Counted from the stretch's first letter, positions 44,959 through 54,785 are shown. The stretch: DNA of 64,000 bases from Leptolyngbya subtilissima AS-A7 (GCF_039962255.1 NZ_JAMPKY010000002.1:310001-374000); one strand, 5' to 3'. Numbers and translations: made by a program. Notes: a model not told the origin generated them from the sequence alone.

Positions 44959-46074
44959 CTACTCGTCCGACAATACCTCTAGCTGTACTCGGGCCACTCC
45001 ACTGGCTCTCAGGCCAATATTGTTAGCCGCCGCGGCTGAGAGGTCAATCACCCGACCATGGCTGAAGGGGCCGCGATCGTTGATGCGCACCACCACAGAC
45101 TGCCCCGTAGATACATTGGTCACCCGCACTCGAGTGCCGAAGGGCAAAGTGCGGTGGGCAGCCGTCAGGTCGTTTTGGTTAAACACTTCGCCGCTAGCGC
45201 TGCGGCGTCCGTGAAACCCAGGCCCATACCAGGAGGCCATGCCGGTGAGGGTAGAGGTTACTATGCCAACTCGGGTGTCGGGAGCCAAAGGTTCGGGTAG
45301 ACCCTCAACGCTAGCCAGGGGAGGGGCATCGCCCAGCAGCCGCCGCAGTCGATTGGCGATTTGGAGCGCGTCTTCACCAGGGTTGTCGGTGGTATCAGGC
45401 AAGATCGTCTCGCCATCAAGGGTGATTAGGGATTCTTCTCCCCAAGCCACCACAAATGACTCATCATCGCTGTCCCAACGGGCCACGATAGCGTCGGCAT
45501 TGCCGTTAGCGGCCAGTTCCTGTAGCCGAGACACAACTGTCTCGGCTCGGCGCTGGGGCTCTTGAGCATCTGAGGCGACGGCCACGGTACCAAGGCCGGC
45601 ACTCAGAGTTTCTAGCTCGCCGCCCACTAAGGTGACAACTGGAATCGAGCGAATGTAGACGGTAGCTGCCTGACGGGAGTCTAGGGCGTGGGAAAAGACA
45701 GTAACTGTCTCGAGCGTATCGCTGGTGGAGCCAGAGGGCTGAAGCGATAGCGCTGAGTCAGGTTGAGCAGAAACGACTGGGCGGGCCTCGAGGGCGTGGG
45801 GGAAGACAGTAGCTGTCTCGAGAATGTCGTCGGTTGAATCAGAGGGTTGAAGTAATAACGCTGACTCAGGTTGGCTAGGCTCAAGAGTTGAAGGGTCAGA
45901 GTCCGCTGGCGAACCTGCTTCAGGGGGTTGAGGAAGAACGTCAGCATGATGCTTTGATTCTGGCTCCAGAGAGAGACTGTTATCGCCACTATCCTGAGCT
46001 TGAGTGGGCAAGGGTGCTCCAAAGACGGACACAGCGACGGCAACCGTCAGTCCGCCCAATACGCAATGTTTCAT
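44959..46074 (-). CDS. rlpA: RlpA-like septal lytic transglycosylase
   Basis: A 371-residue exported protein with an N-terminal signal peptide (about 1-26, AVAVSVFGAPLPTQAQ) and a variable acidic and Gln/Pro-rich region. A double-psi beta barrel lies at the C-terminus (about 280-371): GMASWYGPGFHGRRSASGEVF, DLTAAHRTLPFGTRVRVTN, INDRGPFSHGRVIDLS. RlpA removes stemless glycan at septa in other bacteria. The variable region carries a tandem 36-residue repeat (DNA 45684-45765 and 45792-45873, period 108). No SPOR domain is present. Confidence 0.87.
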   Translation of the reverse strand: MKHCVLGGLTVAVAVSVFGAPLPTQAQDSGDNSLSLEPESKHHADVLPQPPEAGSPADSDPSTLEPSQPESALLLQPSDSTDDILETATVFPHALEARPVVSAQPDSALSLQPSGSTSDTLETVTVFSHALDSRQAATVYIRSIPVVTLVGGELETLSAGLGTVAVASDAQEPQRRAETVVSRLQELAANGNADAIVARWDSDDESFVVAWGEESLITLDGETILPDTTDNPGEDALQIANRLRRLLGDAPPLASVEGLPEPLAPDTRVGIVTSTLTGMASWYGPGFHGRRSASGEVFNQNDLTAAHRTLPFGTRVRVTNVSTGQSVVVRINDRGPFSHGRVIDLSAAAANNIGLRASGVARVQLEVLSDE

Positions 46075-46388
46075 TTACACCAAAAGAATTCAGCAGGAAG
46101 AGCAAGGGATAGATCCTGATCACGGAAAATGACTCAGAACAGGCAGCACAGGAATTGCCTTAAATCCCACACTCGTTGCAAATTGGTCTTCGGCTTTTTT
46201 TGACGAAATGTAACCTAGCACGTTCGGATGACATTGCGAATCCGGGCATCTACCGGCAGGCGTAGCACTTCGTCACAAAATGAAAAAGTAGTTGACCTGC
46301 AGTAACTGGCTCAAACCGCCATCGTGTCTGGGCTTGATGGGTCTGAACCCACTTTGGTCAACTTTCAAATTATTTATCTATGGAGTCA
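46075..46388. other. Intergenic region upstream of rlpA
   Basis: Part of a 618-base gap between rlpA and purM. Apart from the rlpA promoter side I see no hairpin, repeat or RNA; base composition drifts to AT-rich toward its right end. Confidence 0.4.
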
Positions 46389-46622
46389 ATGAGTTATGTA
46401 AGATTAATCAATCTATTCATCAATTTGATAGAGTTCCATCAACAAGACGTGAAGTTGCTAGAACTCTCAACGTGCTTTTGGTCACCGAATGCCTCTGATG
46501 ACGCTGACCTATTAAGGTCAGAATTAATACTTAAACGTCTCGAACAACCGCTCAAAAATAGCAATTTTTGGATCCAAAAAATTAAAGATAAGGGCATTAA
46601 CTGGGGCGATCGCCGCTGCTAA
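46389..46622 (+). CDS. Possible small hypothetical protein
   Basis: A 77-residue ORF (MSYVRLINLFINLIEFHQQ at the start, ending KGINWGDRRC) in AT-rich DNA, unlike its neighbours. No ribosome site is evident, no family is recognised, and the ATG at 46380 is an alternative. It may be a real orphan gene or chance; the end lies in a HIP1 site. Listed with low confidence because the gap is otherwise empty. Confidence 0.25.
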   Translation: MSYVRLINLFINLIEFHQQDVKLLELSTCFWSPNASDDADLLRSELILKRLEQPLKNSNFWIQKIKDKGINWGDRRC

Positions 46623-46692
46623 CTCCCTTGCCCATTGACGAAGCTCACCCCCGTTTCTAAGGTAAGAGACTGGCCACACAGGAGATTGACCC

Positions 46693-47745
46693 ATGGACTA
46701 TCGGGATGCTGGTGTAGATGTAGAGGCAGGGCGTAGCTTTGTGCAGCGCATTCGCACCATGGTAGACAGCACCCGCCGTCCAGAGGTGTTAGGGGGCTTG
46801 GGAGGTTTCAGTGGCCTCTGCGAACTGCCTGCTGGCTACCGCGAGCCCGTGCTGGTGTCGGGCACTGATGGAGTAGGCACCAAGCTCAAAATCGCCCAGA
46901 TCACCCAGCGCCACAGCACCGTCGGTATCGATCTGGTAGCCATGTGCGTCAACGATATCCTCACCAGCGGGGCCGAACCGCTATTTTTTCTCGACTATTT
47001 GGCCACGGGCAAGCTTGAGCCCGCCGCCTTGGCGGAGGTAGTAGAGGGCATTGTGGCCGGCTGCCGGATGGCCGGCTGTGCTCTGTTAGGGGGCGAAACT
47101 GCTGAGATGCCTGGCTTCTATGGCCCCGGTGAATACGACCTAGCGGGTTTCTGCGTCGGTGTGGTTGAGAAGTCTCAGATTTTGGATGGCAGCCAGGTAC
47201 AGGTGGGCGATCGCATCATTGGCTTAGCCAGCAGCGGTGTGCACAGCAACGGCTTCAGCCTGGTGCGCAAGGTAGTGGCCGAGGGCCAGCGAACCGACAC
47301 CACTAATACTGGCTATAGCTGGGACGAAACTGTACCGGTTCTAGGCGATCACAGCCTAGGGGAAGTCTTTCTCACCCCCACGCGCATCTACGTAGAGCCT
47401 GTACTCAAGGCTCGCCGGGAAGGGCTCACCATCCACGGCATGGCCCACATTACTGGTGGTGGGCTGCCCGAAAACCTGCCCCGCTGCTTGGGGCCAGAGC
47501 AGAGTATTCACATTCAAGAAGGCAGCTGGCCGGTACCCCCAGTGTTTAGCTGGTTAGCCGAGGCAGGGCAGGTACCCGCCGCCGATCTCTACAACACGTT
47601 TAATATGGGCCTGGGCTTTGCTCTAGTGGTTCCTCCCCAGGAGAGCGATCGCGCCCTTGCTTGGTTGGCCGAGCACCAGGTCGAGGCCCATTTAGTGGGC
47701 GAGGTGACCGCTGGATCGGGTGAAGTCACTGGCCTGCCCGAGTAG
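46693..47745 (+). CDS. purM: Phosphoribosylformylglycinamidine cyclo-ligase (AIR synthetase)
   Basis: Closes the imidazole ring in purine synthesis, using ATP and FGAM. The 350-residue sequence opens [20 protein letters not shown] and has [70 protein letters not shown] and [13 protein letters not shown]. Length is normal. It is followed about 130 bases later by the prohibitin gene on the same strand. Confidence 0.97.
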   Translation: MDYRDAGVDVEAGRSFVQRIRTMVDSTRRPEVLGGLGGFSGLCELPAGYREPVLVSGTDGVGTKLKIAQITQRHSTVGIDLVAMCVNDILTSGAEPLFFLDYLATGKLEPAALAEVVEGIVAGCRMAGCALLGGETAEMPGFYGPGEYDLAGFCVGVVEKSQILDGSQVQVGDRIIGLASSGVHSNGFSLVRKVVAEGQRTDTTNTGYSWDETVPVLGDHSLGEVFLTPTRIYVEPVLKARREGLTIHGMAHITGGGLPENLPRCLGPEQSIHIQEGSWPVPPVFSWLAEAGQVPAADLYNTFNMGLGFALVVPPQESDRALAWLAEHQVEAHLVGEVTAGSGEVTGLPE

Positions 47746-47875
47746 CCTCAGCATGGATGGACTGAGCACCACGGCGGCGTCCAGCGCAGCGCTGATCCGA
47801 AGCCTTGCTGAAGAACTACCCCGTTCTGGTTCAATAGCCGATACCGTAGAGGGGCAGCATATTTAGGAACATCCG

Positions 47876-48730
47876 TTGAAATCTTCGACTCTGAACTGGC
47901 CACCGGTGGTGCTGAGCTTTCTCGCGATTGTGGGTTTAGCCCTGGTGACCAGCAGTTTTGTAATTATTAACCCAGGCCAAGCCGGGGTGCTGAGTATTCT
48001 CGGCAAATCTCAGGATGGGGTACTGCTAGAAGGCATTCATTTGAAGCCACCTCTAGTGTCTACAGTCGATGTGTACGACGTGACAGTGCAAAAGTTTGAG
48101 GTGCCAGCCCAAAGCTCTACCAAAGATCTGCAGGATCTTTCCGGCCGCTTTGCCATCAACTTTCGCCTTGACCCTACAGAGGTGGTGAATATTCGTCGCA
48201 CCCAGGGCACGCTCGAAAACATCGTGTCTAAAATTGTGGCACCCCAGACCCAGGAGTCATTTAAGATCGCTGCTGCCCGCCGCACCGTCGAGGAGGCGAT
48301 TACCCAACGGGCAGAACTCAAGCAGGACTTTGATGATGCCTTGACCTTTCGCCTCGACAAGTACGGCATTCTAGTGCTGGATACCAGCGTGGTCGATCTG
48401 ACATTCTCAACCGAGTTTGCTAAGGCCGTCGAAGACAAGCAAATTGCCGAGCAGCGCGCTCGCCGCGCCGTCTACATCGCCCAAGAGGCAGAACAGGAAG
48501 CCCAAGCCGAGATCAACCGGGCCAAAGGCCGCGCCGAGGCCCAGCGTCTGATCGCTGAAACCCTAAAGGCCAAGGGTGGTCAGCTCGTTCTGCAAAAGGA
48601 GGCGATCGAGGCTTGGAAAGGAGGAGGCGCTCAAGTCCCCCGAGTCTTGGTAATGGGTCAGGGCAGCAACGTACCGCTTCTCTTTGACCTACAGCAGGCC
48701 GCCAGGGACGAGGCGGATCAGCCAGGCTAG
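47876..48730 (+). CDS. Prohibitin family (SPFH) membrane protein
   Basis: A 284-residue protein with one N-terminal membrane anchor (about 8-28), an SPFH/PHB domain (GQAGVLSILGKSQDGVLLEGIHLKPPL, FRLDPTEVVNIRR) and a long coiled coil (about 180-240, EQRARRAVYIAQEAEQEAQAEINRAKGRAEAQRL). These form ring scaffolds in thylakoid or plasma membranes. The start is a TTG at 47876 with AGGA 8 bases upstream; no ATG lies near. Confidence 0.88.
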   Translation: MKSSTLNWPPVVLSFLAIVGLALVTSSFVIINPGQAGVLSILGKSQDGVLLEGIHLKPPLVSTVDVYDVTVQKFEVPAQSSTKDLQDLSGRFAINFRLDPTEVVNIRRTQGTLENIVSKIVAPQTQESFKIAAARRTVEEAITQRAELKQDFDDALTFRLDKYGILVLDTSVVDLTFSTEFAKAVEDKQIAEQRARRAVYIAQEAEQEAQAEINRAKGRAEAQRLIAETLKAKGGQLVLQKEAIEAWKGGGAQVPRVLVMGQGSNVPLLFDLQQAARDEADQPG

Positions 48731-48749
48731 CCTAAGGCCTCAAAAGTTT

Positions 48750-48787
48750 GACCCTGCTTGTGCCATTACAACAGCACAAGCAGGGTC
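48750..48787. terminator. Hairpin between the prohibitin gene and rodZ
   Basis: Perfect 14-base stem GACCCTGCTTGTGC (48750-48763) with its complement (48774-48787) and a 10-base loop, between convergent genes. No strong T-run on either side, so termination strength is uncertain. Confidence 0.65.
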
Positions 48788-48808
48788 AGCCTCTATCAAA
48801 GCGAGTTT

Positions 48809-49588
48809 CTACCAGGCTAGGCTGATAGCTTCAATGGGGGAGTAGGTAATTTCTCGCACCATTCCAGGCTGGCCTAGGGCTTGGGCCTGCTTGTCGTTGT
48901 AGCTGACCATCACGGCACCAGCATTGCCCGCTCGCACCGTTAATGCTTGATCTGCGGTCCACAGACGAGTGTCGCCGGGCTGCAAAATACCTTCGAACTC
49001 GGTTTTACCGTCGGAGGTGATGCGTAGCCAAGACTGGGCAGTGAGCGTCATTTTGACTTTAATCGGAGCTTTGGGATCCTCAGGCTCGGCAGCGGCGGGG
49101 GCAGGAGTATTATTCGGGCCTGGATTAGCTGGCCCCTCGACTCCTTCTAGGGGATTTAAAGGAGGCAGCACCGTGACCTCTGGGGCCGTCTGACGCAGCA
49201 CGTAGGACAAGCCACTAATAGCCGCCACTAGCAGCACGAAGTATGCCCCATAGAGATGCAAAGGGCGGAGCTGCGCTGCTGGAGTCTCTTTCCAAGAGGT
49301 CCGCTGAATGCGGGGTGGAGTAAAAAACTGACTGGCGAGGGTCTCGCCGTCGAGTTGGAGAGCATCACCATAGCGGCGCAGAAGGCCACGGATGTATACC
49401 GGTTCGGGCAGCCCGTCCAGATCGCCTTGTTCAATGGCGGTCAATAGGCTAGGACGAATCAAGGTTTTTTCAGCCATGACCTCTAGGCTTTGCCCCTGCT
49501 GCTGACGAGCCCATTGCAGCATCGCACCAAGCTCCGAGAGCTGTTCTCGGTAGAGAGCATTAGGGTCAACCAACTCTTTTGTCTTCAT
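48809..49588 (-). CDS. rodZ: RodZ-like helix-turn-helix membrane protein
   Basis: Morphology protein that links MreB to the membrane. The cytosolic N-terminus (about 15-90) is a HTH_25 domain: LGAMLQWARQQQGQSLEVMAEKTLIRPSLLTAIEQGDLDGLPEPVYIRGLLRRYG. One span follows (about 112-130), then a Pro/Ala-rich linker and a C-terminal DUF4115 beta domain (VKMTLTAQSWLRITSDGKTEFEGILQPGDTRLW). About 259 residues. The cell-shape role is inferred from the family. Confidence 0.88.
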   Translation of the reverse strand: MKTKELVDPNALYREQLSELGAMLQWARQQQGQSLEVMAEKTLIRPSLLTAIEQGDLDGLPEPVYIRGLLRRYGDALQLDGETLASQFFTPPRIQRTSWKETPAAQLRPLHLYGAYFVLLVAAISGLSYVLRQTAPEVTVLPPLNPLEGVEGPANPGPNNTPAPAAAEPEDPKAPIKVKMTLTAQSWLRITSDGKTEFEGILQPGDTRLWTADQALTVRAGNAGAVMVSYNDKQAQALGQPGMVREITYSPIEAISLAW

Positions 49589-49619
49589 ACAGGGAAAATC
49601 TAGCTCAAGACGGCGAACG

Positions 49620-50387
49620 CTAACTAATGACGGAGGTAGTTTTCTGAGGAGTTGATTGAACCGATGACTCAGCTAATAATGCCTCAATTTCGGCAGATGA
49701 TAAAGCCCTGTAAGCCCCCACACCTAGATTACCCAGCGCAACTGAACCTACTGCGGTTCGGTGTAAGTCTATCACCCGATGACCTAGGGCCATGGCAACC
49801 CGGCGGATTTGCCGGTTGCGCCCTTCCTGAAGAATAACCTCAAGTTGGGTATGGTTGGGGTTAGTGGCGATCACTCGAACTTGGGCAGGGCGAGTAAGCT
49901 GGCGATCGAGCCAGATACCTTGTCGCCAAGCATCGAGGGCTGAGGGAGACAGCTGCCCATCGAGGCGCACCCGATAGGTTTTCGAGACGTCGTGGCGGGG
50001 ATGTGTAAGCCGAAAGGTGAAGTCACCATCATTGGTAAGCAACAGAGCTCCAGTCGTGTAAGCATCCAGTCGCCCTACGGGGTGAATGCCGATGGTTTGC
50101 AACTCAGGGGGTAGAGCGTTGAGCACGGTAGGGCGATCCTGAGGATCGGCACAGGTAGACACCATGCCGAGGGGCTTGTGCAGGAGCAGATAGTGCTGAG
50201 TAGGCCGATGATGAGCCTGGAGGGGTTGTTGATTGACTTCTATGCGATCGCAGCTAAGGTCAGCCCGCTGGCCCAAGTAGGCCACGGCTCCGTTGACCTG
50301 CACCTGCCCGGCCTCAATCATCTGCTCGGCTTGCCGTCGGGAGGCAACCCCATACTGAGAGAGGATTTTTTGTAACCGTTCTGCCAT
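49620..50387 (-). CDS. RluB/RsuA-family pseudouridine synthase
   Basis: Modifies rRNA uridine. An S4 RNA-binding domain at the N-terminus (MAERLQKILSQYGVASRRQAEQMIEAGQVQVNG) is followed by the catalytic domain with GRLDAYTTGALLLTNDG (catalytic Asp) and LQEGRNRQIRRV. About 255 residues from ATG 50387; five more residues if it starts at 50402. Whether the target is 23S (RluB-like) or 16S rRNA cannot be decided. The rodZ gene lies 31 bases downstream. Confidence 0.92.
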   Translation of the reverse strand: MAERLQKILSQYGVASRRQAEQMIEAGQVQVNGAVAYLGQRADLSCDRIEVNQQPLQAHHRPTQHYLLLHKPLGMVSTCADPQDRPTVLNALPPELQTIGIHPVGRLDAYTTGALLLTNDGDFTFRLTHPRHDVSKTYRVRLDGQLSPSALDAWRQGIWLDRQLTRPAQVRVIATNPNHTQLEVILQEGRNRQIRRVAMALGHRVIDLHRTAVGSVALGNLGVGAYRALSSAEIEALLAESSVQSTPQKTTSVIS

Positions 50388-50552
50388 GACGTGGTAACGC
50401 ATAAATGGGGTAACCCCGGCAAGGTTTAGTCAACCTGCTTAACAATTATGACAGCAATCCAGAGCATCTGAGTATAAGTTCTTACTAAGATCCCTAAGTA
50501 GCGCTGCTTAACTTGGCCAGTGGGCTGGTGGTCAGGGGCGACAAAATGCCTC

Positions 50553-51911
50553 TCATAACAAGCTATTGGGCTGGGTAGCCGGCAGCCGCAGCCGCAGCCA
50601 GCCGCCGCCCAGCTCGGGATGATTAGCGGCGGTAATTGTGCCATTGTGGGCCTCTATAATCTGGCTCACAATGGCTAGGCCCAGCCCTGTACCGCGGCCA
50701 ATTTCTGGAGTGGTCCCGGTATTTATAGGAACTAGGTCAACCAACGGGTCAGTGCGGGTGCGCGAGGGATCGGCCCGGTAAAAGCGGTCGAAAATATAGG
50801 GCAAATCTTTAGCGCTGAAGCCTGGACCCATATCCATCACGTCGAGAATGAGCGTATCTGGCTCTGGGTTTTCGGCATCGTGATCCAACGCTGGGGCAGT
50901 TCCCGGTTCTAACAACCGAACATAGACGTTGGCGCGACTGGGACTGTGTTTAATGGCATTGTCAATCAAGTTGAGCAGCACCCGATGGAAAAGCGGCTCA
51001 TCGAGATTGGTTAGACAGTGGGAAGGGCCGTCGTAAGCTAGTTTAAGCGCTTTAACCTGCGCCAGAGGCTCCAGGCTAACCCAGGCCCGTTGAACCAGCT
51101 GGGGCAGATCGACAGGCTTGAGGCTCAGACCCTGAAACTGATCCCCTTGGAGACGGCTGAGATTCAGCAGGTCTTCAACTAAATTGCTGAGGCGAATGGT
51201 TTCGTTGACTAAACGGTCAAGCCAGCGGCGTTGGCTCTCATCGACTCGGGGCTGAAGGGTTTCGGCCACCAGGCGAATGGACGTGAGAGGAGTTTTGAGC
51301 TCGTGGGCTACATCAGAGGTCCAGCGATCGCGCTGCTGCACCAACAAGGCGGCCTCTTGGCGATTTTCCAGAAATACGCCGACTTCACCTCCATCCAGGG
51401 GAATAGCATAGCCCCGCAGAGGAAAGGTAGGCTCTTCTTTAGGATGGAGTGGATCCGGAGAAATCTGATAGAGCATCCATTCGCGCTGACAGCACGCTTG
51501 CTTCTCTCGGGTTTCTTCGATCAGCGCATCGAGTTCGTAGGAGCGGGCCACCTCTAGCAGCAGACGGCGGCGCTGCACCGACCCTGTCAGGGGCTGATTC
51601 ATCTTGAGCAGGCGGTTGGCCTGGTCGTTACACCAGATCAGCTGGTTTTCTTCATCGACCTGTAGATAGCCGATGGGAGCGGTCTGTAAAATGAGCTCTA
51701 GGGTGTCGCGGCTGGTGCCTAGCGATCGCAGCTGCCGCTGCTGCTGAGGCTGGGTTTTCACCAACTGCTCAACTTGTCCTAAAGCTGTGGGCCAATCGGT
51801 GGCTTGCAGAGTTGTGATCAAGCGTCGCTCACGGCGCCGCTGGTGCCGCTGCTGCCAAAATAGCAGTAGCGCTCCCGTAGCTAGCCCCAGCAGATATGCA
51901 AAAATAACCAA
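50553..51911 (-). CDS. Sensor histidine kinase, SphS/PhoR-like
   Basis: A 452-residue kinase with one N-terminal span (about 3-20), a PAS-like sensor region (about 65-190), HisKA with phosphoacceptor His203 in SDVAHELKTPLTSIRLV, and an HATPase_c domain (NLIDNAIKHSPSRA, DMGPGFSAKDLPYIFDRFYR, GRGTGLGLAIVSQI). The layout is like the phosphate sensor SphS, which pairs with SphR. No response regulator is adjacent, and phosphate sensing is inference. All catalytic boxes are intact. Confidence 0.85.
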   Translation of the reverse strand: MVIFAYLLGLATGALLLFWQQRHQRRRERRLITTLQATDWPTALGQVEQLVKTQPQQQRQLRSLGTSRDTLELILQTAPIGYLQVDEENQLIWCNDQANRLLKMNQPLTGSVQRRRLLLEVARSYELDALIEETREKQACCQREWMLYQISPDPLHPKEEPTFPLRGYAIPLDGGEVGVFLENRQEAALLVQQRDRWTSDVAHELKTPLTSIRLVAETLQPRVDESQRRWLDRLVNETIRLSNLVEDLLNLSRLQGDQFQGLSLKPVDLPQLVQRAWVSLEPLAQVKALKLAYDGPSHCLTNLDEPLFHRVLLNLIDNAIKHSPSRANVYVRLLEPGTAPALDHDAENPEPDTLILDVMDMGPGFSAKDLPYIFDRFYRADPSRTRTDPLVDLVPINTGTTPEIGRGTGLGLAIVSQIIEAHNGTITAANHPELGGGWLRLRLPATQPNSLL

Positions 51912-52087
51912 GCTTTTCCCTGGCCGCAGCGATCACGTCTTGTCCAAGCCTATCGCACAAAAAAGCACCCCCACAGAGGTGCCTTAGTGAAATGACGACT
52001 CAGGTAGTCTCCTGCCCTAAAAATAGTCAACGGCGGCCCTAGTCTTACAACCAGAACCACCGCTTAGCCTAACCGGGCAAACTTGGT

Positions 52088-52258
52088 CTATCGAACAGTG
52101 GCCCCACGATACTTAAGGCCCTGAGGATGAGCGGCCTGAGCCTGGGGTGCTACATGGCGGGTAGCAACAGCGCCGCGGTAGCGACCAATAACTTCTTCAG
52201 AGACATTAACTTGGGCATTAGCCGGTTCGTAATCAACGCCGCGATATTTCAAGGACAT
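52088..52258 (-). CDS. DUF4278 domain-containing small protein
   Basis: A 56-residue protein with the DUF4278 motif SLKYRGVDYEP at the N-terminus and a second copy, GLKYRGATVR, at the very end, joined by an Ala/Gln/His linker. The ATG at 52258 has AAGGAGAGGC just upstream on the minus strand; a longer ORF from 52339 is not supported. Found in many cyanobacteria, with no known role. Confidence 0.78.
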   Translation of the reverse strand: MSLKYRGVDYEPANAQVNVSEEVIGRYRGAVATRHVAPQAQAAHPQGLKYRGATVR

Positions 52259-52519
52259 CTTTCGCCTCTCCTTAAGTGAATGAAGGTGTATAAACAGAGG
52301 CGCGTTCCTTCGAGCTGGAGCTCTACTTCCGTCTCTCACAGAGAGATGAACGATTTGTTTCTGTATTCATTGTTACCGTTTTACCTATAAATGTCAAGTC
52401 CTTTTTGCTCTCACAGCTCTGGGTTTCACAGTTAGAACTAAGGCACGAGCGGTGCTCCGCAGTCCGGATGCTAAAGCTATGTGAGCAGCTCTAAATTCTT
52501 TCTTTAATCTCCAAAAACT

Positions 52520-53338
52520 ATGCACGGCCCCATTCCTCCCCACCGCTACTTTGCCTACCTTACCTGGACTGACATTGAGGCAATGCCCGATCGCGCCAAT
52601 GCGGTGATTGTGCAGCCCATGGGAGCGATCGAGCAGCATGGTCCCCACCTACCCCTCGCCGTAGACAGCGCCATCTGCACGACCGTGCTCGGTAACGCCC
52701 TGGCTCAGCTAGATGACGCCGTACCGGTCTACAGCCTGCCTCCCCTGTACTACGGCAAATCTAACGAGCACTGGCATTTTCCAGGCACGATTACCCTCTC
52801 GGCTGAAACCCTGCTGAAGGTCATCTACGACGTCGCCGAAAGTATCTACCGAGCTGGATTTCGCAAGCTGGTGCTGCTCAATGCCCACGGCGGCCAACCC
52901 CAGGTGCTAGAAATTGCCGCGCGAGATCTGCATCAGGTCCACGATGATTTGCTGGTATTTCCTTTATTTGTGTGGGCGGTACCCAACTGCGCTGGCGATT
53001 TGCTGACGCCCAAAGAGATGGAGCTGGGCATTCACGCTGGGGATGCCGAAACCAGCCTCATGCTGACGATTATGCCTGAGCAAGTGCGCATGGCTGAGGC
53101 CAAAGCCGAGTTTCCCCAAAATTTGCCGACAGACAGCTGGCTCACTATGGAGGGAGCGTTGCCCTTTGCCTGGGTAACCCGCGATCTCAGCGCCAGCGGG
53201 GTTTTGGGAGACCCAACTATAGCCACTGGGGAAAAAGGGGAACAGCTCCTCACCTCTCTTGCTACGAGTTGGGCGACCGCACTAGAAGATATTTATCGAT
53301 TTCGCCAGCCCCACACTGACTCGGCCTACTTGCTTTAG
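52520..53338 (+). CDS. Creatininase-family amidohydrolase
   Basis: A 272-residue metal-dependent hydrolase with MGAIEQHGPHLPLAVDS (metal-binding), LLNAHGGQ (His-Gly-Gly) and IHAGDAETSLML. Creatininase-family members include mycofactocin and formamide hydrolases; the substrate here is unknown. The chain is close to the usual length. It is the last chromosomal gene before the tRNA-Cys and the mobile element. Confidence 0.88.
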   Translation: MHGPIPPHRYFAYLTWTDIEAMPDRANAVIVQPMGAIEQHGPHLPLAVDSAICTTVLGNALAQLDDAVPVYSLPPLYYGKSNEHWHFPGTITLSAETLLKVIYDVAESIYRAGFRKLVLLNAHGGQPQVLEIAARDLHQVHDDLLVFPLFVWAVPNCAGDLLTPKEMELGIHAGDAETSLMLTIMPEQVRMAEAKAEFPQNLPTDSWLTMEGALPFAWVTRDLSASGVLGDPTIATGEKGEQLLTSLATSWATALEDIYRFRQPHTDSAYLL

Positions 53339-53460
53339 AGGTCTAGAGACAGGCCCATGCGATCGCCCCTTAAAGCTCAGCCGATTTAATCTGTTGGTCT
53401 CTGGGCCAAAATGATTTGCTGAAGGCTGTGTGGCGCGATCGCCGGATTGCGTCCCGAGTT

Positions 53461-53469
53461 TGCTATACT
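53461..53469 (+). promoter_or_regulatory. Extended -10 promoter of tRNA-Cys
   Basis: TGCTATACT at 53461-53469 is a TGnTATACT-type extended -10 element, 14 bases before the tRNA 5' end. No clear -35 is placed at the usual spacing. Confidence 0.5.
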
Positions 53470-53482
53470 CGAAAACTGATAA

Positions 53483-53556
<74 letters not shown>

Positions 53557-53689
53557 TAGTTTACTGCGCTCATTTTTGAGCTAGAAGCACCGTAGACAGG
53601 GCATTGTAGCTCTGTTACGGTTTATGTATTGTTGCTAGTTGTAGCTAGTTGTTGTCCATTGAGCCTTTGTATATAGGCAAAATCTAGGC

Positions 53690-54766
53690 ATGGATTTTGC
53701 AGAGCGGCTGAACCGTGCGAACGGTCGCCTTAAGGCGGCTAGGATTCGTGTACGGCTGCAAGTGCTCAATCAGAAGCTTTATGTCAGGGGCACGTTTCCC
53801 CCTGCCCCTGGCAGCACGAAAGATTCGCCACATCAGCAGCGGATCGCCCTGGGGCTACCGGCAAACCCTAGGGGCCTAGCTCTGGCCGAGGAACAGGCGA
53901 AGGGGATAGGGGTAGCCCTAGAGGCTGGCCGGTTCAATTGGGAGCATTACCGGGGCGACCGGGCCGAGACGGTAGGAGATTGGGTAGAGCGGTTTAAGCG
54001 TCGGTGGAAGGGTGCCGCTATCACCTGGAAAACCGATTACCAGCAGCCCTTTAATAAACTGCCCATGGATGCGCCGTTGACGGCCGTCCTGCTGGAGCAG
54101 ACCGCCGAGAAACGAACGGAGGAGGATTCGCGGTCGCGGCTGCGGGCCTGCAATGCTTACCGCCAGCTGGCAGAGTTCGCGGGCCTGCCGGTGGATGGTT
54201 TTGCCCAGCTCAAGGGCAGCTATAGCGCCGCGGCGGTTGACCCACGATCGTTGCCGACCGACACGGCGATCGCCCGCTGGCGAGACACCATCACTGATCC
54301 GGGGTGGCGGTGGCTATTTGGGATGCTGGCGGCTTATGGGTTACGGCCTCATGAGGTGTATTCCATCGACCTGGCCGACTTCCCCACCGTGAGGGTGCAT
54401 GAGGACACCAAAACCGGCTCGCGGTTTGTATGGCCACTTTACCCAGAGTGGTCAACCAACTGGGAACTAAACGTGGTGACCATGCCGCCGCTCGAAAATA
54501 TTGCCGGATGCAGCAACGGTCAACTGGGGACCAAAACGGCGAAGGCCTTTAACCGCTTAGGTTTTTGCCATGCCTATGACCTGCGCCACAGCTTTGCTCG
54601 CCGTTGTCTTGAGTTTGGTTACTCACCGGAATTTGGGGCCAAGCTGATGGGCCATAGCCCAGAGACACACTGCAAGGTCTACCGGCGATGGATTGATGAG
54701 GGCACCTATTGGGCCATCTACCAGGCAGGTGTTAGTCGGGCCGAGCGGCCTAAGCCACCAGCTTGA
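53690..54766 (+). CDS. int: Tyrosine-type site-specific integrase
   Basis: A 358-residue recombinase whose catalytic domain lies in the C-terminal half. Arg219 is in AAYGLRPHEV, Lys241 in HEDTKTGSR, Arg299 in YDLRHSFARR, His322 in LMGHSPET and nucleophile Tyr331 in KVYRRW. At position 296, where many relatives have the His of HxxR, this protein has Tyr. It starts 134 bases after tRNA-Cys. Upstream are tandem TAGTTGT copies (CTAGTTGTAGCTAGTTGTTG near 53634) that might be arm-type binding sites. Integration at the tRNA is inferred from position. Confidence 0.93.
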   Translation: MDFAERLNRANGRLKAARIRVRLQVLNQKLYVRGTFPPAPGSTKDSPHQQRIALGLPANPRGLALAEEQAKGIGVALEAGRFNWEHYRGDRAETVGDWVERFKRRWKGAAITWKTDYQQPFNKLPMDAPLTAVLLEQTAEKRTEEDSRSRLRACNAYRQLAEFAGLPVDGFAQLKGSYSAAAVDPRSLPTDTAIARWRDTITDPGWRWLFGMLAAYGLRPHEVYSIDLADFPTVRVHEDTKTGSRFVWPLYPEWSTNWELNVVTMPPLENIAGCSNGQLGTKTAKAFNRLGFCHAYDLRHSFARRCLEFGYSPEFGAKLMGHSPETHCKVYRRWIDEGTYWAIYQAGVSRAERPKPPA

Positions 54767-54785
54767 TAAAAGAAGGTTTTCTGGG

